Shown in pieces: positions 54,488 to 62,714 of a DNA stretch of 64,000 nucleotides (positions are counted from its first letter, which is position 1; each line of letters opens with the position of its first letter). A program made the translations under genes and the position numbers. The stretch spans positions 658,685 through 722,684 of the forward strand of contig NZ_SGWY01000002.1 in the NCBI RefSeq assembly GCF_004216665.1, written 5' to 3'. This DNA comes from Agromyces ramosus (GTDB lineage Bacteria; Actinomycetota; Actinomycetes; Actinomycetales; Microbacteriaceae). The notes beneath the pieces are model-generated. The model saw only the letters and a program-made list of their open reading frames with translations, did not search any database and was not told the DNA's origin.

Positions 54488-55953
54488 AGCTCCGCGAGCA
54501 GCGACAGCGGGCGCTCGATGCAGCGCGCCACGAAGGTGAGCAGCCCCGCCGCCTCCGCCCCGTCACAGACCCGATGATCGAACGAGATCGTCAGCTCGGT
54601 GACGGTGCGGACCGCGAGCTGGCCGTCGACGACCCACGGTCGCTCGACGAGCCGGCCGATGCCCAGCATCGCCGCCTCGGGGTGGTTGATGATCGCCGCG
54701 GACCCGTCGACGCCGAGCGTGCCGTAGTTGTTGAGCGTGAACGTGCCACCGGTGAGGGCAGCGGGCGGGAACGCCCCCGTCGAGGCCTCCTCGCCGCGGG
54801 CGGCGATGGCATCGCGGAGGCCGCGCAGGTTCATGCGCTCAGCGCCGTGCACCACCGGTACGAGCAGCCCGCGCGGCGTCTGCGCGGCGATGCCGAGGTT
54901 CACGCCTCCGTGCATCACGATCTCCTCGGTCGCGGCGTCGAAGCTTGAGTTCAGCAGCGGGTGTCGCGCCAGGCCGGCGACCACGAACCGCGCGACGAGC
55001 GCGGTGACCCCGAACCGCTCGCCCGTGGCCTCCTGCAGCTCGCGACGCGCCTCGAGCAGTGGCGTCGCGTCGACGTCCAGCCACACCGTGGCCTCGGGGA
55101 TCTCCCGGCGGGAGCGGGCGAAATGCGCGGCCGCGGCGCGGCCCATGCGGTCGAGCGGCACGCGCCGATCCTCGACCGACGCGTTCGCCCCGACGGCGAC
55201 GGATGCCGCGGCGGCGACGCCGTGGGCTGCGGGCTCCGCGGCGACAGGCCCGCGCTCGGTGCTCCCGCCGGCCTCGAGCTCGCGCACGAACGACTCGACA
55301 TCACGGCGCATCACGAGGTGGTCGGGACCCGACCCGTCGAGCTGGCTCGCGTCGAAGCCGTGCTCGCGCGCCATGCGGCGGACGATCGGCGAGACGACGG
55401 GGGAGCGGCGGGACGGGTCCAGCCGCGTCGGGGATGCCCCGGACGACGCAGGGCCGGTCGTGACGTGGCCTGAACCGCCGCCTGCGGACTGGCGGCGCCC
55501 GAACCGGGCCGGGGCCGTCGCCGCGCGCTTCGTGGCGGTCGTGGCCCGCGTACCGTAGCCGATCAGCACCGCACCCGATTCCTCGGTGGCCGCAGCCGTT
55601 GGCACGGCGACGCCGGGCTCGGCGGTGACGGGTGCGGTGGCGGGCCCCGCGTCGGCCGGGGCATCCGCTGCCGGGGCGTCGACGGATGCCGGGGCGGCAT
55701 CCGCCACCGGGGCGCCGACGGGCGCGAGCGTCATGAGCACGCTGCCCGCGTGGAGCACCTGGCCGGTCTCGCCGCCGAGCGACTCGACCACGCCTGCGAA
55801 CGGGGTGGGCAGCTGCACGACCGACTTCGCGGACTCGAGCTCCACGACGGGCTGGTCGATCGCGACCTCGTCGCCGGGCTGCACGAGCCATGCGACGATC
55901 TCCGCCTCGGTGAGTCCCTCGCCGAGGTCGGGCAGGATGAAGTCGCGACTCAT
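54484..55953 (-). CDS. bkdB: Branched-chain 2-oxoacid dehydrogenase E2 (dihydrolipoyl acyltransferase)
   Basis: Core subunit that transfers the acyl group to CoA. The 489-aa product has one lipoyl domain with the lipoylated Lys43 in VELESAKSVVQ, an Ala/Pro linker, a peripheral-subunit-binding domain (SPIVRRMAREHGFD at about 175-190) and a catalytic domain ending with the active-site FDHRVCDGAEA. ATG 55953 shares one base with the E1-beta stop. E3 is not encoded here and must come from elsewhere. 2-oxoacid specificity is inferred from the E1 pair; pyruvate cannot be excluded. Confidence 0.9.
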   Translation of the reverse strand: MSRDFILPDLGEGLTEAEIVAWLVQPGDEVAIDQPVVELESAKSVVQLPTPFAGVVESLGGETGQVLHAGSVLMTLAPVGAPVADAAPASVDAPAADAPADAGPATAPVTAEPGVAVPTAAATEESGAVLIGYGTRATTATKRAATAPARFGRRQSAGGGSGHVTTGPASSGASPTRLDPSRRSPVVSPIVRRMAREHGFDASQLDGSGPDHLVMRRDVESFVRELEAGGSTERGPVAAEPAAHGVAAAASVAVGANASVEDRRVPLDRMGRAAAAHFARSRREIPEATVWLDVDATPLLEARRELQEATGERFGVTALVARFVVAGLARHPLLNSSFDAATEEIVMHGGVNLGIAAQTPRGLLVPVVHGAERMNLRGLRDAIAARGEEASTGAFPPAALTGGTFTLNNYGTLGVDGSAAIINHPEAAMLGIGRLVERPWVVDGQLAVRTVTELTISFDHRVCDGAEAAGLLTFVARCIERPLSLLAEL

Positions 55954-56975
55954 CAGCGGTCCCACTCCCAGGTGTCGAGCGCAGCGAGCACGCGGTCGGG
56001 CGTCGGCAGGTGGTGCTCCTCGAGCTTCGGCGACGGATACGGGATGTCGAATCCCGCGATGCGCAGCACCGGGGCCGCGAGGTGGTGGAAGTTCCGCTCG
56101 GTGACGCGCGCGGCGACCTCCGCCCCGTAGCCGCCGAACTGCGCCGCCTCGTGGATCACGGCGGCACGTGAGGTCTTGCGCACGGATGCCCCGACGGTCT
56201 CGTCGTCGAAGGGGGAGAGGCTGCGCAGGTCGACCACCTCGATCGAGAGCCCCTCGGACTCGGCCGCGTCGGCGGCCTCCAGCGCGGTGCGCACGGTGGG
56301 GCCGTAGGCGAGCAGGGACACCTCGGTGCCCTCGCGCACGACGACCGCTCGGTCCATCGGCGCGGTCGTCACCGGCAGCGTCAGGGGCGCCTTCGACCAG
56401 TAGCGGCTCTTCGGCTCCATGAACACCACGGGGTCGTCGCTGTCGATCGCCTCCCGCAGCATCGAGTACGCGTCCGCGGGGTTCGACGGCATCACGACGG
56501 TGAGGCCGGGCGTCGCGGTCCAGTACGCCTCGGACGAGTCGGAGTGGTGCTCGACGCCGCCGATCGCCCCGGCGCACGGGATGCGCACGACCATCGGCAG
56601 CGTCATCCGTCCCTTCGTGCGGTTCCGCATCTTGGCGACGTGCGAGACCATCTGCTCGAACGCCGGGTAGCTGAACGCGTCGAACTGCATCTCGACCACG
56701 GGCCGCATGCCGTACATCGCCATTCCGACCGCCGTGCCGATGATCCCCGACTCCGCGAGCGGGGAGTCCCAGATGCGGTCCTCGCCGAACTGCGACTGGA
56801 GCCCGTCGGTCACTCGGAAGACGCCGCCGAGCGGGCCGACGTCCTCGCCGTAGACCACGACGCGGTCGTCGTCCGCCATGGCGTCGCGCAGCGCGGCGTT
56901 CAGGGCCCCCGCCATGGTGAGCTGCGTCGGTGCGGATGCCGCTGGCGTGACGTGCTCGGTCGTCGTGGCGGTCAT
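55953..56975 (-). CDS. bkdA2: Branched-chain 2-oxoacid dehydrogenase E1, beta subunit
   Basis: With the alpha subunit it decarboxylates 2-oxoacids on TPP and acylates E2. The 340-aa product has VVVYGEDVGPLGGVFRVT, SPLAESGIIGTAVGMAM and VEMQFDAFSYPAFEQMVSH (as shorter pieces), normal for the E1-beta family, and the C-terminal transketolase domain (VVDLRSLSPFD). It overlaps E1-alpha by 4 nt and E2 by 1 nt, so the three are co-translated. Confidence 0.93.
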   Translation of the reverse strand: MTATTTEHVTPAASAPTQLTMAGALNAALRDAMADDDRVVVYGEDVGPLGGVFRVTDGLQSQFGEDRIWDSPLAESGIIGTAVGMAMYGMRPVVEMQFDAFSYPAFEQMVSHVAKMRNRTKGRMTLPMVVRIPCAGAIGGVEHHSDSSEAYWTATPGLTVVMPSNPADAYSMLREAIDSDDPVVFMEPKSRYWSKAPLTLPVTTAPMDRAVVVREGTEVSLLAYGPTVRTALEAADAAESEGLSIEVVDLRSLSPFDDETVGASVRKTSRAAVIHEAAQFGGYGAEVAARVTERNFHHLAAPVLRIAGFDIPYPSPKLEEHHLPTPDRVLAALDTWEWDR

Positions 56976-58099
56976 CGGGCGGCTCCGGCGTCGGTCGCGG
57001 CATCCGCCAGCTCGGCCTCGAGCCGTGCGCGCTGCTCGAGGAGCGCCGCGCGCGGGCGGCCGTAGACGTGGTCGAAGAGCTCGAGGGGGTCGAGTTCGGC
57101 CTCGGTCGTCATGACCTCCCGCGTGTGGGCGGCGACCGACTCCGCGGCATCCGCGATCTCGGTGCGCACGTCCTCGGACAGCGCCCCCTCGGAGACGAGG
57201 TACTTCTCGAGGCGCTCGATCGGGTCGCGGCGCTTCCAGTGCTCGACGTCGCGCGCGTGGCGGTAGCGGGTGGGGTCGTCGGAGTTCGTGTGCGCCTCGA
57301 TGCGATAGGTGAGGCCCTCGATCAGCGTCGGGCCGCCGCCCGACCGCGCGCGCTCGACCGCGGCCCGCGTCACCGAGTAGACCGCGGCGACGTCGTTGCC
57401 GTCGACGTGGAAGCCGGGCATGCCGTAGCCGACGGCCTTGTCGGCCAGCGTCGCGGCACGCGTCTGGCGCGAGAGCGGCACGCTGATCGCGAACTGGTTG
57501 TTCTGCACGAGGAAGACGGTCGGCGTCTGCCAGACGGCGGCGAAGTTGAACGCCTCGTGCGCGTCGCCCTCGCTCGTGGCCCCGTCGCCGAGGTAGGTCA
57601 TCGTCACGATCGGGTCCTGGCGCAGACGCGCCGCGTGAGCGAGGCCCACGGCATGCAGGGCCTGCGTCGCGAGCGGCGTCGCCTGCGAGGCGCAGCGATG
57701 GGCGTGCTGGTCGTACCCGTTGTGCCAGTCGCCGCGGAACGACTGCAGGATGTCGCCGGGCTCGATGCCGCGGGTGAGCAGCGCGATGCTGTCGCGATAG
57801 GTCGGGAAGAACCAGTCGCGCGCCTCGATCGCGGAGATGGCGCCGATCTCGCAGGCCTCCTGGCCGTACGCCGACGGGTACGTCGCGAGCCGGCCCTGCT
57901 TGGTGAGCGCGGTCACCTGCACGTCGAAACGGCGGGCGACGACCATGCGCCGGTAGAGCTCGAGGAGCGTCTCGGCGTCCGGAAGGTCGAACCCGCCGGT
58001 GGCTGAGCCGTGCACGGCATGACCCGCGTTGTCGAGCAGCCGGATGGGCTTCTCGGAGGGGAGGGCACGGACGCTGCGGTGCTCGACATTGAGGCTCAT
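56972..58099 (-). CDS. bkdA1: Branched-chain 2-oxoacid dehydrogenase E1, alpha subunit
   Basis: TPP-binding subunit of E1. The 375-aa product has the TPP motif GDGATSEGDAHEAFNFAAVW closing with QNNQFAIS about 30 residues on, and the phosphorylation-loop-like IEAHTNSDDPTRYR, typical of branched-chain E1-alpha. ATG 58099 (MSLNVEHRSVRAL) was chosen; a longer frame adds a basic stretch without a ribosome site. No strong ribosome site precedes either. It lies 108 nt after the Lrp-type gene on the same strand. Confidence 0.92.
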   Translation of the reverse strand: MSLNVEHRSVRALPSEKPIRLLDNAGHAVHGSATGGFDLPDAETLLELYRRMVVARRFDVQVTALTKQGRLATYPSAYGQEACEIGAISAIEARDWFFPTYRDSIALLTRGIEPGDILQSFRGDWHNGYDQHAHRCASQATPLATQALHAVGLAHAARLRQDPIVTMTYLGDGATSEGDAHEAFNFAAVWQTPTVFLVQNNQFAISVPLSRQTRAATLADKAVGYGMPGFHVDGNDVAAVYSVTRAAVERARSGGGPTLIEGLTYRIEAHTNSDDPTRYRHARDVEHWKRRDPIERLEKYLVSEGALSEDVRTEIADAAESVAAHTREVMTTEAELDPLELFDHVYGRPRAALLEQRARLEAELADAATDAGAAR

Positions 58100-58207
58100 A
58101 TGGCCATGGTGCGCCAGTCTGCGGCCGCGCGCGGGACGTCGGCGAGAAGCGTGAACGAACGGCTCCATCGACTCGAAAGCGTTGCCGTTCGTCCGCCCGG
58201 GACGAGC

Positions 58208-58702
58208 TCAGGTGCGCCAGATGTCCAGGGTCTGCGCGGGCGGGTGGCCTTCGATCTCGGCGAGGATGAGATGCGATCGCGTGGAGATGACTCCGGGCAT
58301 GTCGTGGATGTCGCGCAGGATGGCCTGGCTCAGCTGCTCGTGGTCGGGCGCGCTCACGGTGAGCATGATGTCGATGTCTCCCGAGACGGCCTGGACCTTC
58401 TCGACGAAGGGGAGGGTCGCGAGCTTCGCGGCGATCTCCTCCCAGGAGATCTCGCCGATGCGCACGACCACGAGTGCGGAGATGTTGAGCCCGATCGCCT
58501 TCCGGTCGATCTGCGCGCCGAATCCCGTGATCACCCCGCGCTTCTGCAGCTGCTGGACGCGATTGTGCGCGGCGGTGCGCGAGATGTGGACCCGTTCGGC
58601 GAGGGTGCGGACCGACAGCCGTCCGTCGCGGCTCAGCTCGGCGACGATGCGTCGATCGATGCTGTCGAGCGCGTCGTTCCGGTGCGGTGTCTGCTGGGTC
58701 AT
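58208..58702 (-). CDS. Lrp/AsnC family regulator (probable bkd regulator)
   Basis: The 164-aa product has the N-terminal AsnC-type helix-turn-helix (IDRRIVAELSRDGRLSVRTL; HISRTAAHNRVQQL) and a C-terminal RAM ligand domain with the GDIDIMLTV core. A position directly upstream of the E1/E2 genes suggests that it senses a branched-chain amino acid or oxoacid and controls bkd, as BkdR does in other bacteria (inference). It overlaps the DUF2236 gene by 4 nt. Confidence 0.92.
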   Translation of the reverse strand: MTQQTPHRNDALDSIDRRIVAELSRDGRLSVRTLAERVHISRTAAHNRVQQLQKRGVITGFGAQIDRKAIGLNISALVVVRIGEISWEEIAAKLATLPFVEKVQAVSGDIDIMLTVSAPDHEQLSQAILRDIHDMPGVISTRSHLILAEIEGHPPAQTLDIWRT

Positions 58703-59526
58703 CGTCGTCCTCGTGGCTCATGCCCAGCGTAGCGGCTGCGACGTCGCGCGCGACGGAGCGAGGCGCGCATCGGGGCGTGCCGAACGGCGCGTGGGAGCAG
58801 CGGCCAGACGGCCGAGATGCCGAGGAACCATCCGTCGACGACGCGCTGGGCGCGCGGTGTCCACCGGAACCCGTACGCGGCGCGCACGTCGGGGGGCAGC
58901 AGTGACGCGGTGATCAGCCGGACGGGCGGCAGCAGCGCCGCGGTGCCGAACGGCAGTGCCGGGGAGTGGGAGAGCAGGGTGCGCGCCACCGATCGCGCTT
59001 CGCCGCCGACCTCGAGGCGGGCGAGCCGCTCCGACCACCAGGTGTCGAACTCGGCACGGGTGTCCGGCCAGCCCTCCCGCGACGCCTGGAGCCGGAAGCC
59101 GACGGGCGCGTAGCCGCGCACGACGGCATCCGCGGTCGGCTCGTCGAGCGGACCGTAGATCCGCTCGTGCAGCACGATCGCCACGCCGAGGAGTGTGGAG
59201 GCGACCCACCGCTGGGCGTCGGCGTCGAAGGCGCTGTACGCGGGCCGGGCGTCGTCGGCGTGCGCCCGCACCGGCGCATGACGCGCATTGACCGCGCGTA
59301 CCGCGTCGGCGACGAGCTCGTCGTCGCCGAAGCCGACCGCGTAGACGTAGTCGAGGGTGCCGAGCAACCGGTCCAGCGGACGTTCGCGGAAGCCGCTGTG
59401 CTCGGCGACGCCGCGCGCGACCCGCGGGTCGGCGAGCTGGAGGAGGATCGCGGCCCCGCCGCCGAGCAGCAGCACGCCCTCCGCGCCATGGCGGCGGAAC
59501 ACCTCGCGTTCGTCCTGGTCGATCAT
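58699..59526 (-). CDS. Oxygenase MpaB family (DUF2236) protein
   Basis: The 275-aa product has the DUF2236 layout: a helical protein with FRRHGAEGVLLLGGGAAILLQLADPRVA (as shorter pieces) at the start, a conserved DY/HxxxP-like middle (FRERPLDRLLGTLDYVY) and VNARHAPVRAH followed by VVRGYAPVGF. MpaB is a fungal oxygenase of mycophenolic acid synthesis; the bacterial relatives are mostly uncharacterised haem proteins or latex-cleaving-like enzymes. ATG 59526 lies in a short duplication of the preceding gene's 3' end and has no ribosome site; the longer frame upstream lacks support. The stop overlaps the Lrp gene. Confidence 0.8.
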   Translation of the reverse strand: MIDQDEREVFRRHGAEGVLLLGGGAAILLQLADPRVARGVAEHSGFRERPLDRLLGTLDYVYAVGFGDDELVADAVRAVNARHAPVRAHADDARPAYSAFDADAQRWVASTLLGVAIVLHERIYGPLDEPTADAVVRGYAPVGFRLQASREGWPDTRAEFDTWWSERLARLEVGGEARSVARTLLSHSPALPFGTAALLPPVRLITASLLPPDVRAAYGFRWTPRAQRVVDGWFLGISAVWPLLPRAVRHAPMRASLRRARRRSRYAGHEPRGRR

Positions 59527-59620
59527 CAGTACCAGTTGTAGACCATCAGCTCGTGGACCAGCAGGTCGTCGACGCCAGGTCGCCGACCACGAGGTCACCG
59601 ACCGTCAGTACCAGTTGTAG
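59526..59620. repeat. 16-bp direct repeat flanking three GGTCNYCGAC-type units
   Basis: TCAGTACCAGTTGTAG occurs at 59526-59541 and 59605-59620 (offset 79). The second copy is the end of the lysozyme-like gene; the first supplies the DUF2236 start codon. Between them GGTCGTCGAC (59564), GGTCGCCGAC (59578) and GGTCACCGAC (59593) repeat every 14-15 bp. Confidence 0.85.
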
Positions 59621-60762
59621 GCCTCCGAATGGGCCCAGGCACCGCACGGTGATCCGTAGCGAGCGTCGATGTAGCCCAGGCCCCAGTTGATCTGCGTGGC
59701 CGCGTTGGTGCGCCAGTCCGAGCCGGCACTCGCCATCTTGCTGCCCGGAAGCGACTGCGGGATGCCGTACGCACCGCTCGACCTGTTGTAGGCGTCGGCC
59801 CGCCAGCCCGACTCGCGCGTCCAGAGCAGGTCGAGGCAGCGGAACTGGTCGGAGCCCCAGCCGTAACTCGGGAGCCGACTCGCGGCGTAGGCCTTCGCGC
59901 CCGCACGGTCGACGACGACCCCCGGGGGAGGCGCGCCATCGTCGCCGGCGCTGCCGCCGCTGCTGCCCCGTGCCGCTGCGGCTGCCGCGGCCGCGGCCGC
60001 GGCAGCGGCCGCCTCTCGCGCGGCACGTTCCTGGGCGGCCTGTTCCCCGATCCGGTACTGGCGCTCGAGCTCGACCGTGCGGTCGCGCAGGCTCGCGAGC
60101 TGCGCGTACAGGGTGTCGAGCACCGCCTGCTGCTCCGCGGCGCGCGCCTCCGCCGCGTCGTGGGCCGCCTCGGCCGCCTCGGCGGCGGTCGCCGCCTCCG
60201 CGGCGAGTCGGGTCCGCTCGGCCTCCGCGACGTCCGCCTGCCCGCTGAGCGCCGCGGCATCGGCGCGTGCGGCCTTGGCGCGAGCCGCGACGCCGCCGTA
60301 GATGCCGGCGAGCTGGGCCGCTCGGGAGAGCCCGGCCAGGAGGTCGGAGTCGCCCTCGCGGCCGAAGAGGAGCCGCAAGGTCACGTCGGCGCCGCCCGAT
60401 CGCGCGAGCACCGCCCCGATCCGACCGAGCCGGGCGGCCGACGCAGCGGCCTCCGCCGTCGCGGCGTCCGCCTGGGCGCGAAGGGTGGCGGCGCGCTCCT
60501 CCGCGTCGGAGCGGGCGGCCTCGGCGGCCGCGGACACGGCGGCGGCCTCCACCGCGGCATCGCCGAGCCGTCCGGCCTCGGCTTCGAGCTCGTCGACGAA
60601 GGCCGTGATCCGCGTCGCCTCGGCCTCGCGCGTGGCGACGTCGGCCTTCGCGGCCTGCACCTGGTCCCACGTCGGGTAGTCCTCGGCGGCGGGACCCGCG
60701 GGCACGCCGAGGGTCGCGATCAGCACGACCACGCCCGCCATCGCCTTCCATCCGCCGCGCAC
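59605..60762 (-). CDS. Secreted coiled-coil protein with C-terminal lysozyme-like (transglycosylase) domain
   Basis: The 385-aa product has a signal peptide (MRGGWKAMAGVVVLIATLG, with an Ala-rich cleavage site), a long Ala/Glu/Arg coiled coil (about 40-265, including a run of alanines near 265), a Gly/Ser linker and a C-terminal lysozyme-like domain of about 90 residues with the catalytic Glu in LLWTRESGWRADAYN and the AYGIPQSLPGSKMA segment. This layout (coiled coil plus peptidoglycan domain) resembles secreted division-associated wall hydrolases. GTG 60762 has GGAGGGGG at 4 nt. It probably cleaves peptidoglycan glycan strands. Confidence 0.85.
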   Translation of the reverse strand: MRGGWKAMAGVVVLIATLGVPAGPAAEDYPTWDQVQAAKADVATREAEATRITAFVDELEAEAGRLGDAAVEAAAVSAAAEAARSDAEERAATLRAQADAATAEAAASAARLGRIGAVLARSGGADVTLRLLFGREGDSDLLAGLSRAAQLAGIYGGVAARAKAARADAAALSGQADVAEAERTRLAAEAATAAEAAEAAHDAAEARAAEQQAVLDTLYAQLASLRDRTVELERQYRIGEQAAQERAAREAAAAAAAAAAAAAARGSSGGSAGDDGAPPPGVVVDRAGAKAYAASRLPSYGWGSDQFRCLDLLWTRESGWRADAYNRSSGAYGIPQSLPGSKMASAGSDWRTNAATQINWGLGYIDARYGSPCGAWAHSEAYNWY

Positions 60763-60784
60763 AGTACCCCCTCCGAGCGCGGCG

Positions 60785-60790
60785 AGTCTA
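60785..60790 (-). promoter_or_regulatory. Candidate -10 box TAGACT for the lysozyme-like gene
   Basis: Minus-strand TAGACT predicts initiation near 60778. The divergent GH3 gene's TACACT lies 39 bp away. Confidence 0.4.
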
Positions 60791-60828
60791 CCCACGAGGG
60801 CACTCGGCGGTCGCCCGGACACGCAGCG

Positions 60829-60834
60829 TACACT
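60829..60834 (+). promoter_or_regulatory. -10 box TACACT, leaderless GH3 lipoprotein promoter
   Basis: TACACT, 7 nt, ATG 60842, with no ribosome site. Confidence 0.5.
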
Positions 60835-60841
60835 CGCCCGG

Positions 60842-62026
60842 ATGCACGTGATCCGAACCGCCGCGATGCCGCTGATCCTCTGCGCAGCGCTCGTCGGGGT
60901 CACCGGATGCGCCCCGACCGCACCGTCGGGTCCATCGTCGGCACCCACGGCGTCGCCGCGGCATCCGGCCGCTGCGGACCCGGTCGCCGAGTGGGTCGAC
61001 CAGCGGATGTCGCAGCTCTCGATCGAGCAGAAGGCCGCCTCGCTGCTCATGCTCCATGCCCCCGGCACCGACCCCGCGCCGCTCCGCGCGCTGGTGGATG
61101 CCGGCGTGTCCGGGCTCATCCTGATGGGCGACAACATGCCCGCCACGCCTCCCGAGCTCTCGGCGCTCACCGAGGCCGTGCAGGCCGACGCCGAGGCGCC
61201 GGTGCTCGTCGGCATCGACGAGGAGGGCGGCGAGGTGCAGCGCCTCCCGTGGGACGACTCGGCGGGTGCGGAGCAGCTCCGCGCCGCGCCGCCGCCGGTC
61301 GCGCAGGAGGCATTCGGATCCCGTGCCGCGGCGCTGTCCGCCGTGGGCGTCGACGTGAACTTCGGCATCGTCGCGGATGTCACGGCGGACCCCGCCTCCT
61401 TCATCGCCGGCCGCGTGCTCGGCGGCGACCCGCACGCGGCGGCCGATCGCGTGGCCGCGGCGGTGGCGGGGGAGCGCGGCGCCGTGCTCAGCACGCTGAA
61501 GCACTTCCCCGGCCACGGAGCCGCGCCGGGCGACTCGCACGCGAGCGTGCCGACCGCACCCCTCACGATCGACGAGTGGCGCGCGGGTCCGGCGATCCCG
61601 TTCGCGGCCGGCATCGACGCCGGCGCCGAGCTCGTGATGACGGGCCACCTCGCCTACCCCGCCGTCGACGCGGCCCCGGCATCACTCTCACCGGAGTGGC
61701 ACCGGATCCTGCGTGAGGAACTCGGCTTCGACGGCGTCGTGGTGACGGACGACATGCTGATGCTGCAGCACAACGGCCTGCCCGAGTACGCGGATGCGGG
61801 CGAGAACGCGGTCCGCGCCGTCGAAGCCGGCTCCGACCTGCTCCTCTACGTGCTCCCCGCGGATCCCTCCGAGTTCGGCATCTCGGTCGAGGGCCTGGTC
61901 GGGTCGCTGGTGGCCGCGGTCGGGTCCGGGCGCGTCAGCGCGCAGCGACTCGACGACGCCGTCGAGCGGGTGCTCACGCTGCGCCGAGGACTCGTGTCGC
62001 CATCGGATGTCGGATCCGGGGAATAG
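60842..62026 (+). CDS. GH3 family beta-N-acetylhexosaminidase, lipoprotein (NagZ-like)
   Basis: The 394-aa product has a lipoprotein signal peptide with lipobox VGVTGC (Cys about 23) and a GH3 TIM-barrel domain: VLVGIDEEGGEVQR, the conserved LKHFPGHGAAPGDSH histidine-containing loop and the nucleophile region GVVVTDDML. NagZ-type enzymes remove GlcNAc from muropeptides; here the enzyme would act outside the membrane. It is divergent from a secreted wall hydrolase, which fits a shared peptidoglycan role. The mRNA is predicted leaderless. Confidence 0.9.
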   Translation: MHVIRTAAMPLILCAALVGVTGCAPTAPSGPSSAPTASPRHPAAADPVAEWVDQRMSQLSIEQKAASLLMLHAPGTDPAPLRALVDAGVSGLILMGDNMPATPPELSALTEAVQADAEAPVLVGIDEEGGEVQRLPWDDSAGAEQLRAAPPPVAQEAFGSRAAALSAVGVDVNFGIVADVTADPASFIAGRVLGGDPHAAADRVAAAVAGERGAVLSTLKHFPGHGAAPGDSHASVPTAPLTIDEWRAGPAIPFAAGIDAGAELVMTGHLAYPAVDAAPASLSPEWHRILREELGFDGVVVTDDMLMLQHNGLPEYADAGENAVRAVEAGSDLLLYVLPADPSEFGISVEGLVGSLVAAVGSGRVSAQRLDDAVERVLTLRRGLVSPSDVGSGE

Positions 62027-62097
62027 ATCCGCGATCGATGCGTTCGCATATGTGTGGCCGACCGGCCGCAGCGACATCACATTGGAGAAACCGCAAG

Positions 62098-62661
62098 ATG
62101 ACGAGCACCGCGACGACGATCGAGATCCCCGGCTACCGCGCAGGCACGTGGAAGGTCGACACCGCCCACAGCGAGGTCGGCTTCAGCATCCGCCACCTGA
62201 TGATCAGCAAGGTGAAGGGCAAGTTCGAGCGATTCGACGCCACCTTCGTGACCGCCGAGAACCCCCTCGAGTCCAGCGTGACGGCGTCCGCCGAGGTCGC
62301 CTCGATCACCACGAACGAGCCGAACCGCGACGCGCACCTGCGCACCGGCGACTTCTTCGAGGCCGAGTCGTACCCGACCATCGACTTCGTGTCCACCGGC
62401 GTGCGCGCCGAGGGCGGCGACTTCAAGGTGGACGGCGACCTCACGATCCGCGGCATCACCAGGCCCGTGACCTTCGACTTCGACTTCGGCGGCTTCGGCG
62501 GCGACCCCTACGGCAACTACAAGGGTGGCGCGACCGCGAAGACGGTCATCAACCGCGAGGACTTCGGACTCAGCTACAACGCGGCCCTCGAGACGGGCGG
62601 CGTGCTGCTCGGCGACCAGGTGACCATCACGCTCGAGCTGCAGGCCGCGCTCGAGCAGTGA
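62098..62661 (+). CDS. YceI family protein
   Basis: The 187-aa product is a lipocalin-like beta-barrel of the YceI family, which binds polyisoprenoid or other lipids. WKVDTAHSEVGFSIRHLMIS at the N-terminus and FDFDFGGFGGDPYGN in the second half are diagnostic. No signal peptide is seen, so it is probably cytoplasmic, unlike E. coli YceI. GGAGAAA supports ATG 62098. A strong hairpin follows. Confidence 0.92.
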   Translation: MTSTATTIEIPGYRAGTWKVDTAHSEVGFSIRHLMISKVKGKFERFDATFVTAENPLESSVTASAEVASITTNEPNRDAHLRTGDFFEAESYPTIDFVSTGVRAEGGDFKVDGDLTIRGITRPVTFDFDFGGFGGDPYGNYKGGATAKTVINREDFGLSYNAALETGGVLLGDQVTITLELQAALEQ

Positions 62662-62671
62662 CTCCGGTCCA

Positions 62672-62712
62672 GCGGAACGGGCGGTGCCGCGACGTGGCGC
62701 CGCCCGTTCCGC
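62672..62712. terminator. Bidirectional terminator between yceI and the AlkZ-like gene
   Basis: GCGGAACGGGCGG (62672-62684) pairs perfectly with 62700-62712, 13 bp, with a smaller internal stem. It sits 10 nt after YceI and 2 nt before the stop of the convergent gene. Confidence 0.75.
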
Positions 62713-62714
62713 GT

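Noticed and set aside
59980-60010. Tandem GCC/GCG-type repeat resembling a microsatellite
   Set aside because: It encodes the poly-alanine hinge of the lysozyme-like protein; low-complexity coding sequence explains it.
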